A stretch of 64,000 nucleotides of DNA, from contig CAWGMT010000013.1 in the NCBI GenBank assembly GCA_963823675.1, positions 992,001-1,056,000 of the forward strand, in the 5' to 3' direction. Position numbers and translations under genes: made by a program. The stretch comes from CAWGMT01 sp963823675 (GTDB lineage: Bacteria; Planctomycetota; Planctomycetia; Isosphaerales; Isosphaeraceae). Of this stretch, positions 55,843 through 64,000 are shown piece after piece. The notes beneath the pieces are model-generated. The model was not told the DNA's origin. It saw only the letters and a list, made by a program, of their open reading frames with translations, and ran no database searches. The stretch's first letter is position 1, and each line of letters starts with the position of its first letter.

Positions 55843-57216
55843 CTATTTCGGGCCCTGGCCCTTGTCGATGTCCGTCCCTCGCGTCCCGGAATTCGGTTCG
55901 TATTTCTCGTCGTCCGGAAATTCGGCCGGCAGCCGCTTGAGGTAAGGACCGACCAGTGCTTCGGGCTCCGGTGGATCGGTGCCGTGATCGCGGAGATAGA
56001 GTTGACTGCCCATGAGGATCACCAGCGCCCGTTGGTCCGCGTGCTCCCTGATTCGGAGGGATCGCACATCACTGAAGTCCTTTAGTATGTACTGGGCATC
56101 ATCGGTTGTACCGAGCCACTGATCGAGGGTCTCGGGCGAGAGCACGCGAGCCTTGGCCGGCGCCCCTGGGCCGAACGAGTAAAAGTCGTGCGAGGCGACG
56201 TTGGGATCCGGATCGGGCCGTTGATCCGGAGGAAGGTCGCAACACGCCAGCCAGTTGGCCGTCACCAGCCGGACCACGCGCCGACTCCGTTCCTTCTCAA
56301 CACGCCAGAATCGCCCAGCGTCATCGAGCGCCCCCCACATCTCCGGGCTCAGTTGGTAATCTGAAAACCTGAGGAACTGTCCCCATGGAGGAGGAACCCG
56401 GCCGGCTGAATTACGCGCTTCGTTGAACAACCGGTCCAGATCCACGTATTCGGACTTGAGCGTATACGATTCCGAGGGAACCAGTGCCTCGCAGGCGATC
56501 ACATCATCGAGCGCTTGGCGGAGCAACGCGGGGGTGGTCCTGGGTTCGGCGGCCCAGGTGTTCAATTGACGGCGAAGGTTCCCGTGCCAGTCCCTGGCCG
56601 AGAATCGCCTGGGGGCTGTACCGTACACGCGGACCTGGTGGATCGTGCGCAGGGCAGCTCGATACCAGTTCCAGGCCCCGGCCATGTCGCCTTGCTCCTC
56701 CAGTCGCGACGCCTCGAGCAGGGCCAGACGCTGGAAGGTGCTGAGGGCCGCTGTCATCCTTTCGCGCTCTTGACTAAATAAGGGAGATGGGTCGAGCGCG
56801 TCCGGCATTTCGGCCCCCTCGCGATAGAGGGCCAGCGCCACGCGGTTCTCCTCGACCCAGCCGCGGAATTCCGGTTCGGCCTCCGACCAGGGGGCGAACC
56901 AGTTGACTCGCCCAGGATTTTTGCGTTTCGACATCTTCAACGGCTTGAGCAGGTCGGCCGCCCGGCGGTAAAGCACAAAGGCGTTCCGGTCGTCGGGAAT
57001 CGTCATGGCCCGGAACGCCGCAACGTCGAACGGGTCGCCGATGTCGGGCAGGCCCCAAAGCTGCGTCGCCCACCAGAGCGGAGGGCCAGCCACGATCGCC
57101 AGCAGCACCAGGAATGTGCACCAGACTCGCCGCCGGCTCTGGCCGATCCATCGGAACGGCGCCAGTAGCAACCGGACTGTCGGAAAGCTACGGCGCAAGC
57201 TCGCGAGGTGCGTCAT
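55843..57216 (-). CDS. Hypothetical membrane-anchored protein
   Basis: 457 residues from ATG 57216, which has GGGAG nine bases upstream; a longer frame to 57348 is less likely. An N-terminal hydrophobic segment (VWCTFLVLLAIVAGPPLWWA) suggests one membrane helix or an uncleaved signal. The rest is soluble with helical repeats (RNAFVLYRRAADLLKPLK, RMTAALSTFQRLALLEASR, DMAGAWNWYRAALRTIHQ), in a TPR-like style seen in many planctomycete envelope proteins. A C-terminal region reads LVILMGSQLYLRDHGT and ends TDIDKGQGPK. I do not recognise a specific family. It lies 96 bases after the aldo/keto reductase gene on the same strand and may be in one operon. Confidence 0.7.
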   Translation of the reverse strand: MTHLASLRRSFPTVRLLLAPFRWIGQSRRRVWCTFLVLLAIVAGPPLWWATQLWGLPDIGDPFDVAAFRAMTIPDDRNAFVLYRRAADLLKPLKMSKRKNPGRVNWFAPWSEAEPEFRGWVEENRVALALYREGAEMPDALDPSPLFSQERERMTAALSTFQRLALLEASRLEEQGDMAGAWNWYRAALRTIHQVRVYGTAPRRFSARDWHGNLRRQLNTWAAEPRTTPALLRQALDDVIACEALVPSESYTLKSEYVDLDRLFNEARNSAGRVPPPWGQFLRFSDYQLSPEMWGALDDAGRFWRVEKERSRRVVRLVTANWLACCDLPPDQRPDPDPNVASHDFYSFGPGAPAKARVLSPETLDQWLGTTDDAQYILKDFSDVRSLRIREHADQRALVILMGSQLYLRDHGTDPPEPEALVGPYLKRLPAEFPDDEKYEPNSGTRGTDIDKGQGPK

Positions 57217-57311
57217 TCCCGTTGCTCCCGCCCGGCACTGATCCCGATCGAAGTCTCCAGCGTACCGGGCGAACGCAGATCGGTCAACGACGTTTGTCAA
57301 AGAGGTAGCGC

Positions 57312-58313
57312 TCAGCGCCCCAGCGGCCGGCGCGGGATCGTCCACCACACGGCGTCAAACGCCGACCGTGCGTCGTCGTCGAATACAAGCTGGGGAGCAG
57401 CCAAGGTGGCGTCGAGCTGGTCGGGCCGGCTGGCACCGACGATTGCCGAAGTGACTCCCGGCTGCCGCAAGACCCAGGCGATGCTGGCCGTGGCAAGGCC
57501 CCATTGCCGCCGCTGGCAATAACTCTTCAACGCGGCGACCGCGTCGAACTGCGCCGCATGCCAGTAGCGGTCGCGGTATAGCTCGCCCGAGGCGCCGAGC
57601 GTGAACCGCGTTCCGGACTGTGGCGGCGTATCGCCGGAATGCTTGCCCGAAAGCAATCCTCCAGCCAGCGGGTTGTAGACGATCACGCCCACACCCTGAT
57701 CGCGGCAGAGTGGCAGAAGCTCGGTCTCGATCTCCCGGTACAAGACGTTGTACCGCGGCTGTACACAGTCATATCGCGCCCAGCCGTGCCGCTCGCTGGC
57801 TCCGAGAGCCACCGCAAGCTGCCAGGCTGGATAATTCGAACAGCCGACGTAACGGACCTTGCCCGAGCGAACCAGATCGTCGAAGGCCCTGAGCGTCTCG
57901 TCGATCGGCGTCTCGGAATCGGGAAGATGCGCCTGGTAGAGATCCACGTACTCAGTGCGCAGCCGCTGGAGACTGGCCTCGCACGCAGCCAGGATGTGGC
58001 GCCGCGACAACCCCTCGTCGTTCGGCCCCAGTCCGACGCGGATCCGGCACTTTGTCGCCACCACAAAATGATGCCGGCGCCCCAACCCAAGGGCCAGCCA
58101 GCTCCCGATCACCTCTTCGGTCCGGCCGGCCGTTTCCGGGTCGGGCGGAATTGGATATGCATCGGCCGTGTCGAGAAACGTCACACCGCGCTCGGCGGCC
58201 ACGTCGAGTATCCGGTACGACGTCGCCTCGTCACTCTGACCCGCAAACGTCATCGTTCCCAGACAGATCTCCGAAACCTTCAGGCCCGTGCGTCCCAATC
58301 TTCGTTGTTGCAT
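57312..58313 (-). CDS. Aldo/keto reductase
   Basis: 333 residues from ATG 58313 (MQQRRLGRTGLKVS) with GGAGGG upstream. An NAD(P)H-dependent TIM-barrel oxidoreductase. The catalytic tetrad is visible: Asp and Tyr in LDTADAYPI, Lys in VVATKCRIR, and His in YQAHLPDSE. VRYVGCSNYPAWQLAVAL and PLAGGLLSGKH are standard family blocks, and AIVGASRPDQLDATL the nucleotide-binding end. The substrate is unknown. It is the usual AKR length. Confidence 0.93.
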   Translation of the reverse strand: MQQRRLGRTGLKVSEICLGTMTFAGQSDEATSYRILDVAAERGVTFLDTADAYPIPPDPETAGRTEEVIGSWLALGLGRRHHFVVATKCRIRVGLGPNDEGLSRRHILAACEASLQRLRTEYVDLYQAHLPDSETPIDETLRAFDDLVRSGKVRYVGCSNYPAWQLAVALGASERHGWARYDCVQPRYNVLYREIETELLPLCRDQGVGVIVYNPLAGGLLSGKHSGDTPPQSGTRFTLGASGELYRDRYWHAAQFDAVAALKSYCQRRQWGLATASIAWVLRQPGVTSAIVGASRPDQLDATLAAPQLVFDDDARSAFDAVWWTIPRRPLGR

Positions 58314-58442
58314 GATTCCCTCCACGCCCTCTTAGCTATCCCGATTAGTTTGTCCAGCCTAACACGCCGCGTGGTAGACTTGATCCATAATGACGCGATT
58401 TCAGGGCAATCTCCACCTGGCGGTGGGGGCGAGGGCACGTTG

Positions 58443-59117
58443 ATGGTCGAGCAGTTGTTGGAGCCGGAACAGACGACGGAGGTGTTGTCGTCGGACGCGT
58501 CGCTGCTGGCGTGGCGCGATGCGCTTCGCGAGGAATTGAGGGAGACGATTGCGCACGGTGGTGGGCGATGGTCGCGGGCCCTGATGGCCGTCGCCTGGAT
58601 TCATTTGATCGCATTTCTCGGCTGCCACCTGCTGCGCGAGCCCAGTCGCGGCAGTGGAAGCGACCCCCGGCACATGTTGGTCTGGTTCCTGGAATTGGTA
58701 GCCGTCTTCGTGGCCATGCGTCTTGTTGCCGGCAAGGGTTGGTTCTGGTCGCCTCCAGCGATCAAGTTGATCACGCGTCTCTGGGTAACATTGCTCATCC
58801 TCTCGTTCAGCGTGGCGACTCTCAACGCCACGATCGGCTGGCAGACGCTCTGGTTCAAGGCGGCCTGGGGAACGCTCAGCACCTTTTTCTTTGCGACCTT
58901 GGCCTGGCTATTCACGCCGTGGTTCTTCATTCCTGCTGTTCAAATGTACCTGACGGCGCTCCTGATCGCGCGATTCATGGACTGGAACAACGTGATCTAC
59001 GGAGTCTCGTGGTGGATCGCCATGATGGGAGTCGCCTTGGTCGTCCGCCGGCGGGAACGAAGATCAGTCACGAGCGCGAGGGCTCTGACTCAGCGAACCG
59101 GGGCTGGAGCCGAATAG
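58443..59117 (+). CDS. Hypothetical membrane protein
   Basis: 224 residues from ATG 58443; GAGGG lies about 12 bases upstream. A cytoplasmic N-terminal stretch (LEPEQTTEVLSSDASLLAWR) is followed by several membrane helices: LMAVAWIHLIAFLGCHLL, MLVWFLELVAVFVAMRLV, LITRLWVTLLILSFSVATL, GTLSTFFFATLAWLFTPWFF and WWIAMMGVALVVRR. The C-terminus is short and basic. No transporter or enzyme signature is recognised. It is convergent with the asparagine synthase gene and overlaps its end by 28 bases. Confidence 0.75.
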   Translation: MVEQLLEPEQTTEVLSSDASLLAWRDALREELRETIAHGGGRWSRALMAVAWIHLIAFLGCHLLREPSRGSGSDPRHMLVWFLELVAVFVAMRLVAGKGWFWSPPAIKLITRLWVTLLILSFSVATLNATIGWQTLWFKAAWGTLSTFFFATLAWLFTPWFFIPAVQMYLTALLIARFMDWNNVIYGVSWWIAMMGVALVVRRRERRSVTSARALTQRTGAGAE

Positions 59118-61105
59118 CTTCGCTCGCGCGGCTCTATGAGGTCATTGCTCCCGATCTCCCCTTCGCGCCGGGTCGGTGGGGACCAAATCGGCAAGTCGCA
59201 AAGACCGCCCCCCAGATAGATGTGATGCCAGAGCTGCGTGGTCACGACGCAGGTCAGGCTGAGATCCATGATGATGCGTCTGGGGGTGATTCGGGGAAAT
59301 CGCACCTGCGAGGTCCGCTCACGCGCGACGCGATTGGGATCGAACCAACCGGTGGCCTCGAGCGACTCGCGGCTCAAAAGCTGGTTGACCCAATGGGGCC
59401 GGTTGCTAGCGAGGAATGCATCGGACCGGCTTGCTTGAAACATCGTCTTGCGGCGATTGGCGATGCGTGGCGGCAAGGTCCGCGCGGCCACCTGGCGCAA
59501 CAACCACTTGTCGGTCAGCCCGTGCAGCTTGTACTCCGGCGCAAGCGAGGCGCAAAAGGCGATCACATCCTCATCCAGGAGCGGATAGCGGGTCTCGACC
59601 GATGAATTCATGGCCACGCGGTCACCTTTGCCCAGTAGCAAGAGGCCGGGAAGCATTACCTTGTAGCCGACATAGAGCGACCGGTTGAGGGGATGCCAGC
59701 GGGTGAAGCGGTCATGGGAGATGTCGAGATCGTCGTAGGCGCAATGACCCGCGAGGCGGTTCCACATCGAGTCGGAGTAGAGCTGCACCCTGGCCTGGGC
59801 CAGATAATCGTAGACGTCCTGCTGCGCTGTGCGAACTCCCTGCGTCGCGCAGAGCTCGGGCTGCCGAGCCCAGCCGCCGACTGACGCCAGCGACAGGTTC
59901 CGGGCCATTTGCAGGACGCGGAGGATCGGACCTCGCGCCACCAGATCGCGAATCTTCTGGCTCTTGAACCAGGCATAGCCCGCCAGGGCTTCATCGGCCC
60001 CCTCGCCAGTCAGGGCAACCTTGTACCCTTGAGCGTGGACAGCGCCGGCCAAGCGCAAGAGACATGCCGCCGACGAATCCATGACGGGCCCTTCAGCGGC
60101 CCGGATCAGCTCGGGATATGCGGCCACGATGTCGCCACGGTTCATGGTCACCGTCGTCAGCGTCAACCCGAGCGCCTGGGCCGACTCGATTGCCTGCGAT
60201 CGCTCGTCGGGACCCGCACGGTCCAGTCCGATCGTGAAGGAGGGCACCGCGCTGCCGCGCTGCCGCGAGCTCAGACCGAGCACGACCGTCGAATCGAGCC
60301 CGCCGCTGATGTAGCTGACCACCGGCACATCGCCACGGAGCCGCCGCTCGACCGCCTGCCGCATCAGGAATTCTAGCTCGTCGACCAGGGGCGCCGGATC
60401 GTCGAGCCGCCGTTCGACGCCGGCATCGGGAAAATCCAGGTCCCAGTATCGTTTGAGCTCGACCCGGCCGTTGCGAGCCTTGAGGTAGTGGCCCGGCAGA
60501 ATCGATTTGATTCCTTCGAAAAACGTGCGCGAAGTGCCGGCGCACCAGGTGTTGAAGAACAGGTCGATGCCCTTGGGGTCGGGGCGCGGCTGGACCAGTC
60601 CCGAGGCCAGAAGCGCCTTGATTTCCGAGCCCCAGAGCAGCCAGCCGTTGACTTCGGTGTAATAGAGGGGACAGATCCCGACCCGATCGCGCCCCAGGAT
60701 CAGCGTGCGGGTGTTGCGGTCCCAGAGCGCCACCGCGAACTGGCCGCGGGCCTTGTCGAAGACGCCTTCTCCTCGATCTTCGTAGAGGTGCACCCACAGC
60801 TCGGTATCGCAGCGCGTCGCCAGGCGATGGCCGCGGGCCAAGAGCTCGGTCTGCAGCTCCGGATACTCGAAAAGCTCACCGTTCTGGGTGACCCAGATCG
60901 AGCCGTCCTCGTTGCTGATCGGCTGCCGTCCGCCGGCCAAGTCGACGATCGCCAGCCGCCGCGCCCCCAGAGCCAACCCCGGCTCGATGTGAATCTGCTC
61001 GTCATCCGGTCCGCGATGGGCGATCGCGCCGGTCATCGCCAGCAGACGCAAAGCGGCGAGCTCGCGCCGACTATTCAGATCGAACGCCCCAGCGATACCG
61101 CACAT
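59090..61105 (-). CDS. asnB: Asparagine synthase (glutamine-hydrolysing)
   Basis: 671 residues from ATG 61105; AAGGAAG lies 11 bases upstream. Cys2 (MCGIAGAFD) is the glutaminase nucleophile of the N-terminal Ntn domain. That domain also shows IAHRGPDDEQIHIEPG, ARRLAIVDLAGGRQP and NGELFEY. The synthetase domain has the ATP-PPi loop VSYISGGLDSTVVLG and LTGEGADEALAGYAWFKS. The family makes asparagine from aspartate, ATP and glutamine; related proteins modify peptides or cell-surface material. It is ~110 residues longer at the C-terminus than E. coli AsnB. The 3' end overlaps the convergent membrane-protein gene by 28 bases. Confidence 0.93.
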   Translation of the reverse strand: MCGIAGAFDLNSRRELAALRLLAMTGAIAHRGPDDEQIHIEPGLALGARRLAIVDLAGGRQPISNEDGSIWVTQNGELFEYPELQTELLARGHRLATRCDTELWVHLYEDRGEGVFDKARGQFAVALWDRNTRTLILGRDRVGICPLYYTEVNGWLLWGSEIKALLASGLVQPRPDPKGIDLFFNTWCAGTSRTFFEGIKSILPGHYLKARNGRVELKRYWDLDFPDAGVERRLDDPAPLVDELEFLMRQAVERRLRGDVPVVSYISGGLDSTVVLGLSSRQRGSAVPSFTIGLDRAGPDERSQAIESAQALGLTLTTVTMNRGDIVAAYPELIRAAEGPVMDSSAACLLRLAGAVHAQGYKVALTGEGADEALAGYAWFKSQKIRDLVARGPILRVLQMARNLSLASVGGWARQPELCATQGVRTAQQDVYDYLAQARVQLYSDSMWNRLAGHCAYDDLDISHDRFTRWHPLNRSLYVGYKVMLPGLLLLGKGDRVAMNSSVETRYPLLDEDVIAFCASLAPEYKLHGLTDKWLLRQVAARTLPPRIANRRKTMFQASRSDAFLASNRPHWVNQLLSRESLEATGWFDPNRVARERTSQVRFPRITPRRIIMDLSLTCVVTTQLWHHIYLGGGLCDLPIWSPPTRREGEIGSNDLIEPRERSYSAPAPVR

Positions 61106-61249
61106 CGTAAGCCGCTTCCTTGTAAGCCACTTCCGCCGACGAACCCTGCCAGCTTCGACCGTCCTGGGCACCGACCAAATCCCATCAACTATATCATGCC
61201 GGGCCGGCTACGCCCCGAGAGATCAGGCCGGTGCCTCCCTGGCTAATGC

Positions 61250-62050
61250 TCAATCCGGTTCTTCATACACAGTCCAGCCCTCCCCGGCGGCGTTACGCGC
61301 CTTGATGTAATCCGCATCGGACTTGAAGAGGAAGGCCACAAAAATTCCGGTCACGGCGCCTCCGACGTGGGCGAGGTAGGCGACACCCCCCGACTCGCCG
61401 GTCTGGCCGAGCGAGCTGGCTCCCAGCCAGATCTGAAGCGCGATCCACCCGCCGATGACAATCACCGCAGGCAGCACGGTGATAAACCGGAACAGGAGAA
61501 CTCGGATCTGGTGATGCGGGAACCAGATGACATAGGCTCCCATCATCCCCGCGATCGCGCCCGAGGCCCCCAGGGTCGGCGTCACCGAATCGGGGTTAGC
61601 GGCGATCTGCGCCAGCGCTCCAGCCAGGCCGCACGCCAGATAGACAATCAGATAGCGGACGCTGCCCAGTACCTCCTCGACATTGTCGCCGACGATCCAA
61701 AGATAGAGCATGTTGCCGATCAAGTGCCACCAGCTCCCGTGGAGGAACATCGAGGTCAGCAAAGTCCAGCGCACGGGAATCGGGCAAGGGAAATGTTCGA
61801 TGGCGCGCTCCCGCTCTTCCACATGAGCGCCGCCGAACCGATCCCGCACCAGCACCTGCACAATACGCGGCACGGGTTCGTCGATGTCTTTGTTGTGAGT
61901 GATCTCCCACGGGGTCGCCGCGAAGGCAAGCGTGAATGGCTCACCCTGTTCTTGCTGCACCAGAAACATGATGACGTTGAGCGCGATCAGGGCGTAATTC
62001 ACCACGGGAAAGATCTGGGTTCGCTGCAAGTCGCCGAGCGGAAGCACCAT
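61250..62050 (-). CDS. Rhomboid family intramembrane serine protease
   Basis: 266 residues. Short rhomboid with the catalytic serine in TLGASGAIAGMMGAYVIW and catalytic histidine in AYLAHVGGAVTGIFVAFLF. Other hallmarks are RWTLLTSMFLHGSWWHLIGN and MLYLWIVGDNVEEVLGS. A ~65-residue insert separates the first helix from the core (TPWEITHNKDIDEPVPRI). The substrate is unknown. It is separate from the longer rhomboid at 43706. Confidence 0.93.
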   Translation of the reverse strand: MVLPLGDLQRTQIFPVVNYALIALNVIMFLVQQEQGEPFTLAFAATPWEITHNKDIDEPVPRIVQVLVRDRFGGAHVEERERAIEHFPCPIPVRWTLLTSMFLHGSWWHLIGNMLYLWIVGDNVEEVLGSVRYLIVYLACGLAGALAQIAANPDSVTPTLGASGAIAGMMGAYVIWFPHHQIRVLLFRFITVLPAVIVIGGWIALQIWLGASSLGQTGESGGVAYLAHVGGAVTGIFVAFLFKSDADYIKARNAAGEGWTVYEEPD

Positions 62051-62140
62051 GTTGGGAGCCCATCCTGTAATCTAAAAAATGATCAAGCGATGGTCTTGAT
62101 ACCCGGGTTGATTCCGGCATGTCGCGCGACCCCGCGGCGA

Positions 62141-63079
62141 TCACGATCCGCCGGGCGAGGGGACCGCGACGGCGAAACGCCTGGCCCACTGCTTGAGCTC
62201 TTTCCAGGCCGGTGGTGCAATGGGGACGCCTCGTTCGTGAGCCTCCTTGTGCCGCGCCGCCCAGGTCGCGGGCAGCAACCGGCCGGGGCCGTCGGCCAGG
62301 CCCTGAATCCATCGGCCCACCCTGTCATGAAACTCAGACATCGGCTCGAGCTCGGCAATCACGACGGCCGCAACCAGCCAGGATTCTTCCGGTACGAGGA
62401 ATTCGCTCCAGCTTGCCACGCCGTCGAGTGGCGGAGGAAGCAGCCTCGTCCTGACAGGCTTGGGCGCCACGCCACGCCGCCCGGAACGCGCTGACGTTCC
62501 TGTATCCGTGCGGTCTTGCTCGATCACGGCCAGCCCGGAATCCAGCACGATTGGCAGACCCGCCAGCGAGGGAACCGCGGCGCTCCAGACTCCGCCTGGC
62601 CCCAGTACCAACGCCGCCACCGGCCTCACGGACATCGCCGCCACGACTGGGGCCGCCGACCCGAGCCGGCGCAGGTGCGTTACCCGCACCAGCCCGACCG
62701 CCGTGTCCCGCGCCTTTTCGATGGCCACCTCGGCGGCCCGTTCCAGAACCAGAGGAGCGATGCCGTTGCGTCCGTCGAGCGTCGCCAGCGACGGCCGCTC
62801 AGCGATGATCTCGCCGGTCGCCGTGAGATCGATACTGCCATTTTCGATGCTTTCCAGCCAGCACGGTAAGCTCCCGATGCCAAAAGAAGCAGCACTGGCC
62901 GCGTCAAACCAGAGCAGATGCGAGGCCAGCGCCAAAGCCCGCGGCGGTGCGAGCCCGCTCGCGCATGCAAGCGCCGCGGCAAACCGCCGGAGATCGTCGA
63001 GCCGGTAACGGCGGATGACGGTCGCGGACACACTGCCCTCAATCGAAATCGCCCCTGGTCGATCGTCGGCATCTCCCAC
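62141..63079 (-). CDS. Divergent Ldh-family (malate/L-lactate dehydrogenase 2 type) protein
   Basis: 312 residues, with GTG 63079 as the longest start; GTG 63031 (after GAGGG) is an alternative. The fold signature of the MDH2/Ldh family is visible: DDLRRFAAALACASGLAPPR, ALASHLLWFDAASAASFGIG, NGIAPLVLERAAEVAIEKAR and GLVRVTHLRRLGSAAP. Key residues have changed. The active-site 'SHG' is SFG here and the 'NSNHFG' block is THLRRLG, so dehydrogenase activity is doubtful. The C-terminal third is short and different. It may be a repurposed binding protein; confidence in family moderate, in activity low. Confidence 0.6.
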   Translation of the reverse strand: MGDADDRPGAISIEGSVSATVIRRYRLDDLRRFAAALACASGLAPPRALALASHLLWFDAASAASFGIGSLPCWLESIENGSIDLTATGEIIAERPSLATLDGRNGIAPLVLERAAEVAIEKARDTAVGLVRVTHLRRLGSAAPVVAAMSVRPVAALVLGPGGVWSAAVPSLAGLPIVLDSGLAVIEQDRTDTGTSARSGRRGVAPKPVRTRLLPPPLDGVASWSEFLVPEESWLVAAVVIAELEPMSEFHDRVGRWIQGLADGPGRLLPATWAARHKEAHERGVPIAPPAWKELKQWARRFAVAVPSPGGS

Positions 63080-63152
63080 TTGATTAGGTTAAAGGGAGAC
63101 GGAGGAAAGTGCAAACCTGGGGGGAAGTGTTCCGTTTTCACTAAACTGAAGT

Positions 63153-63707
63153 CTAAACGACCACGGCACGAGAGGAGGGCCCAGCGGACGGGCCGTCGCC
63201 GTCGATCTTTTCCCACTCACGGCGCACGCGCGATAACCCAAAGGCACACAGCTCGAATTGCTCGCTCAGGCGGCGCAATACCGGGCCCTGCTCGCTACCG
63301 GCACTCAGGGTGCTCGCGACATAATACGACCGCTTGCCCTGCTCTTGGTAGCTGATCAGGGCGTCGGCCGTTCCTTTGGCCTGGAGCTTGGCGAGAGCCT
63401 CAGGGTAAACACCCGTCCAGAAAAGGGTGAAGTCGCCAACGTGGCGGTGGCACTCGCGCCGCCGCTCGGCATCAGGGGCGGCTTCAGCCTGGGCGATCAT
63501 CTCTGTAACCTGGCTGAGCCGTTGACCTTTCTGGTCGCGCACCCGCCAGATGGTTTCGCTTGGCACAAAGTTTGCCAAGATTCCCGCCACATACCCGACG
63601 AGCGATGGGTCGCCAATCCCCAGCTCGTTCATGAACGCATATTCGGTCAGGCCACGGAACAGCCTGTGCAGCGGATGCGATTCGGGAATCGCTCGCAACC
63701 TGTTCAT
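63153..63707 (-). CDS. Hypothetical protein
   Basis: 184 residues with an excellent ribosome site: GAGGAG eight bases before ATG 63707. It starts MNRLRAIPESHPLHRLFRGL and contains YVAGILANFVP, a charged helix (EMIAQAEAAPDAERRRECHR), HVGDFTLFWTGVYPEALAKL and QFELCAFGLSRVRREWE. It has no signal peptide or membrane segment and is helical throughout. It is likely a conserved planctomycete protein of unknown function. The 3' end is 70 bases from the Ldh-like gene, same strand. Confidence 0.75.
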   Translation of the reverse strand: MNRLRAIPESHPLHRLFRGLTEYAFMNELGIGDPSLVGYVAGILANFVPSETIWRVRDQKGQRLSQVTEMIAQAEAAPDAERRRECHRHVGDFTLFWTGVYPEALAKLQAKGTADALISYQEQGKRSYYVASTLSAGSEQGPVLRRLSEQFELCAFGLSRVRREWEKIDGDGPSAGPSSRAVVV

Positions 63708-64000
63708 CGCGGGTGCTCCTCACCCATTGGTCACAATCGTTTGTGTACGATACGGCAACCGGCGAACGACATGCAGATCGGTATGCTCTTCAATCCAAAT
63801 AAAGAAGAACTGGGCGTTCTGCTAGCAAATTCTACGCCGGGTTTCGAAATTGTTCAACAGAAGATCGGGATTACATGGAATCCAGCGGCAGGACGGAGCT
63901 GCCAGAGACCACCCGACACGAGATGAAGGTATCTGCTTTTGCTGTACTCGCAAGACTTCTCTCCCGCCTGACGACGCAGACTTCTTGTCCTGGTTGTCTG
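63708..64000. other. Right edge, no gene supported
   Basis: The last 290 bases contain no frame with a ribosome site or recognised motif. They are more AT-rich than the rest and probably hold the promoter of the hypothetical gene at 63153. Confidence 0.4.

Noticed and set aside
1..64000. CRISPR arrays, tRNA and rRNA genes
   Set aside because: No regular direct-repeat/spacer array, no cloverleaf with a GGTTCGA-type loop and no rRNA core sequence was seen; GC-rich palindromes were the only short repeats.

Overview
The window is GC-rich chromosomal DNA that most likely comes from a planctomycete, probably of the Isosphaeraceae type. The strongest pointers are two DUF1559 proteins with a prepilin-like FTLIELLVV N-terminus and a terminal ADQY, each beside a small lipoprotein gene. 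Others are several giant Ser/Thr kinases, a kinase/nSTAND/formylglycine-generating-enzyme (FGE) fusion, an ECF sigma factor next to a zinc-finger kinase, and dispersed GC-rich palindromes. No rRNA, tRNA or CRISPR array was seen.

Layout. 1-5.6 kb: the end of a kinase, a solitary Phd antitoxin and dnaE. 5.9-10.1 kb: lipoprotein and DUF1559 genes, then a disrupted glycosylasparaginase gene with a second, partial copy of its 3' end. 10.7-14.9 kb: nuoM and nuoL of respiratory complex I. 15.4-17.1 kb: the second DUF1559/lipoprotein pair. 17.2-28.6 kb: an accessory, defence-like region. It holds an unclassified reverse transcriptase divergent from a TIR-nSTAND-FGE gene, a secreted S1/P1 nuclease, hypothetical genes, a deoxyribosyltransferase-like/STING-like fusion and a 42-residue zinc-ribbon protein. 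28.8-33.3 kb: an SMP-30-like protein, an M19 dipeptidase, an Rpn-type nuclease and a decayed UPF0175/DUF3368 module. 33.8-38.0 kb: a kinase-trypsin fusion with its ECF sigma factor. 38.2-40.4 kb: a duplicated 150-bp element, a truncated GxxExxY gene and a di-haem cytochrome. 41.4-43.5 kb: trpBA. 43.7-48.6 kb: a rhomboid protease, a PqaA-like protein and an M61 peptidase. 48.7-49.16 kb: a structured RNA candidate with a terminator. 49.2-55.3 kb: the 2033-residue kinase-nSTAND-FGE protein. 55.8-63.7 kb: an aldo/keto reductase, asparagine synthase, a second rhomboid and several hypothetical genes.

The most interesting content is the 17-28 kb region and its 49-55 kb counterpart. Two long paralogues share an nSTAND NTPase core and a C-terminal FGE fold but carry different N-terminal modules, TIR in one and kinase in the other. 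The STING-like protein suggests cyclic-nucleotide signalling, but no nucleotide cyclase gene lies in the window.

Caution: at least eight single-base frame breaks occur in otherwise well-conserved genes (asparaginase, nuoM, nuoL, the TIR gene twice, the kinase-protease twice, M61). This looks more like residual indel errors in an assembly than mass gene decay. Broken genes are reported as single loci with the break point given.
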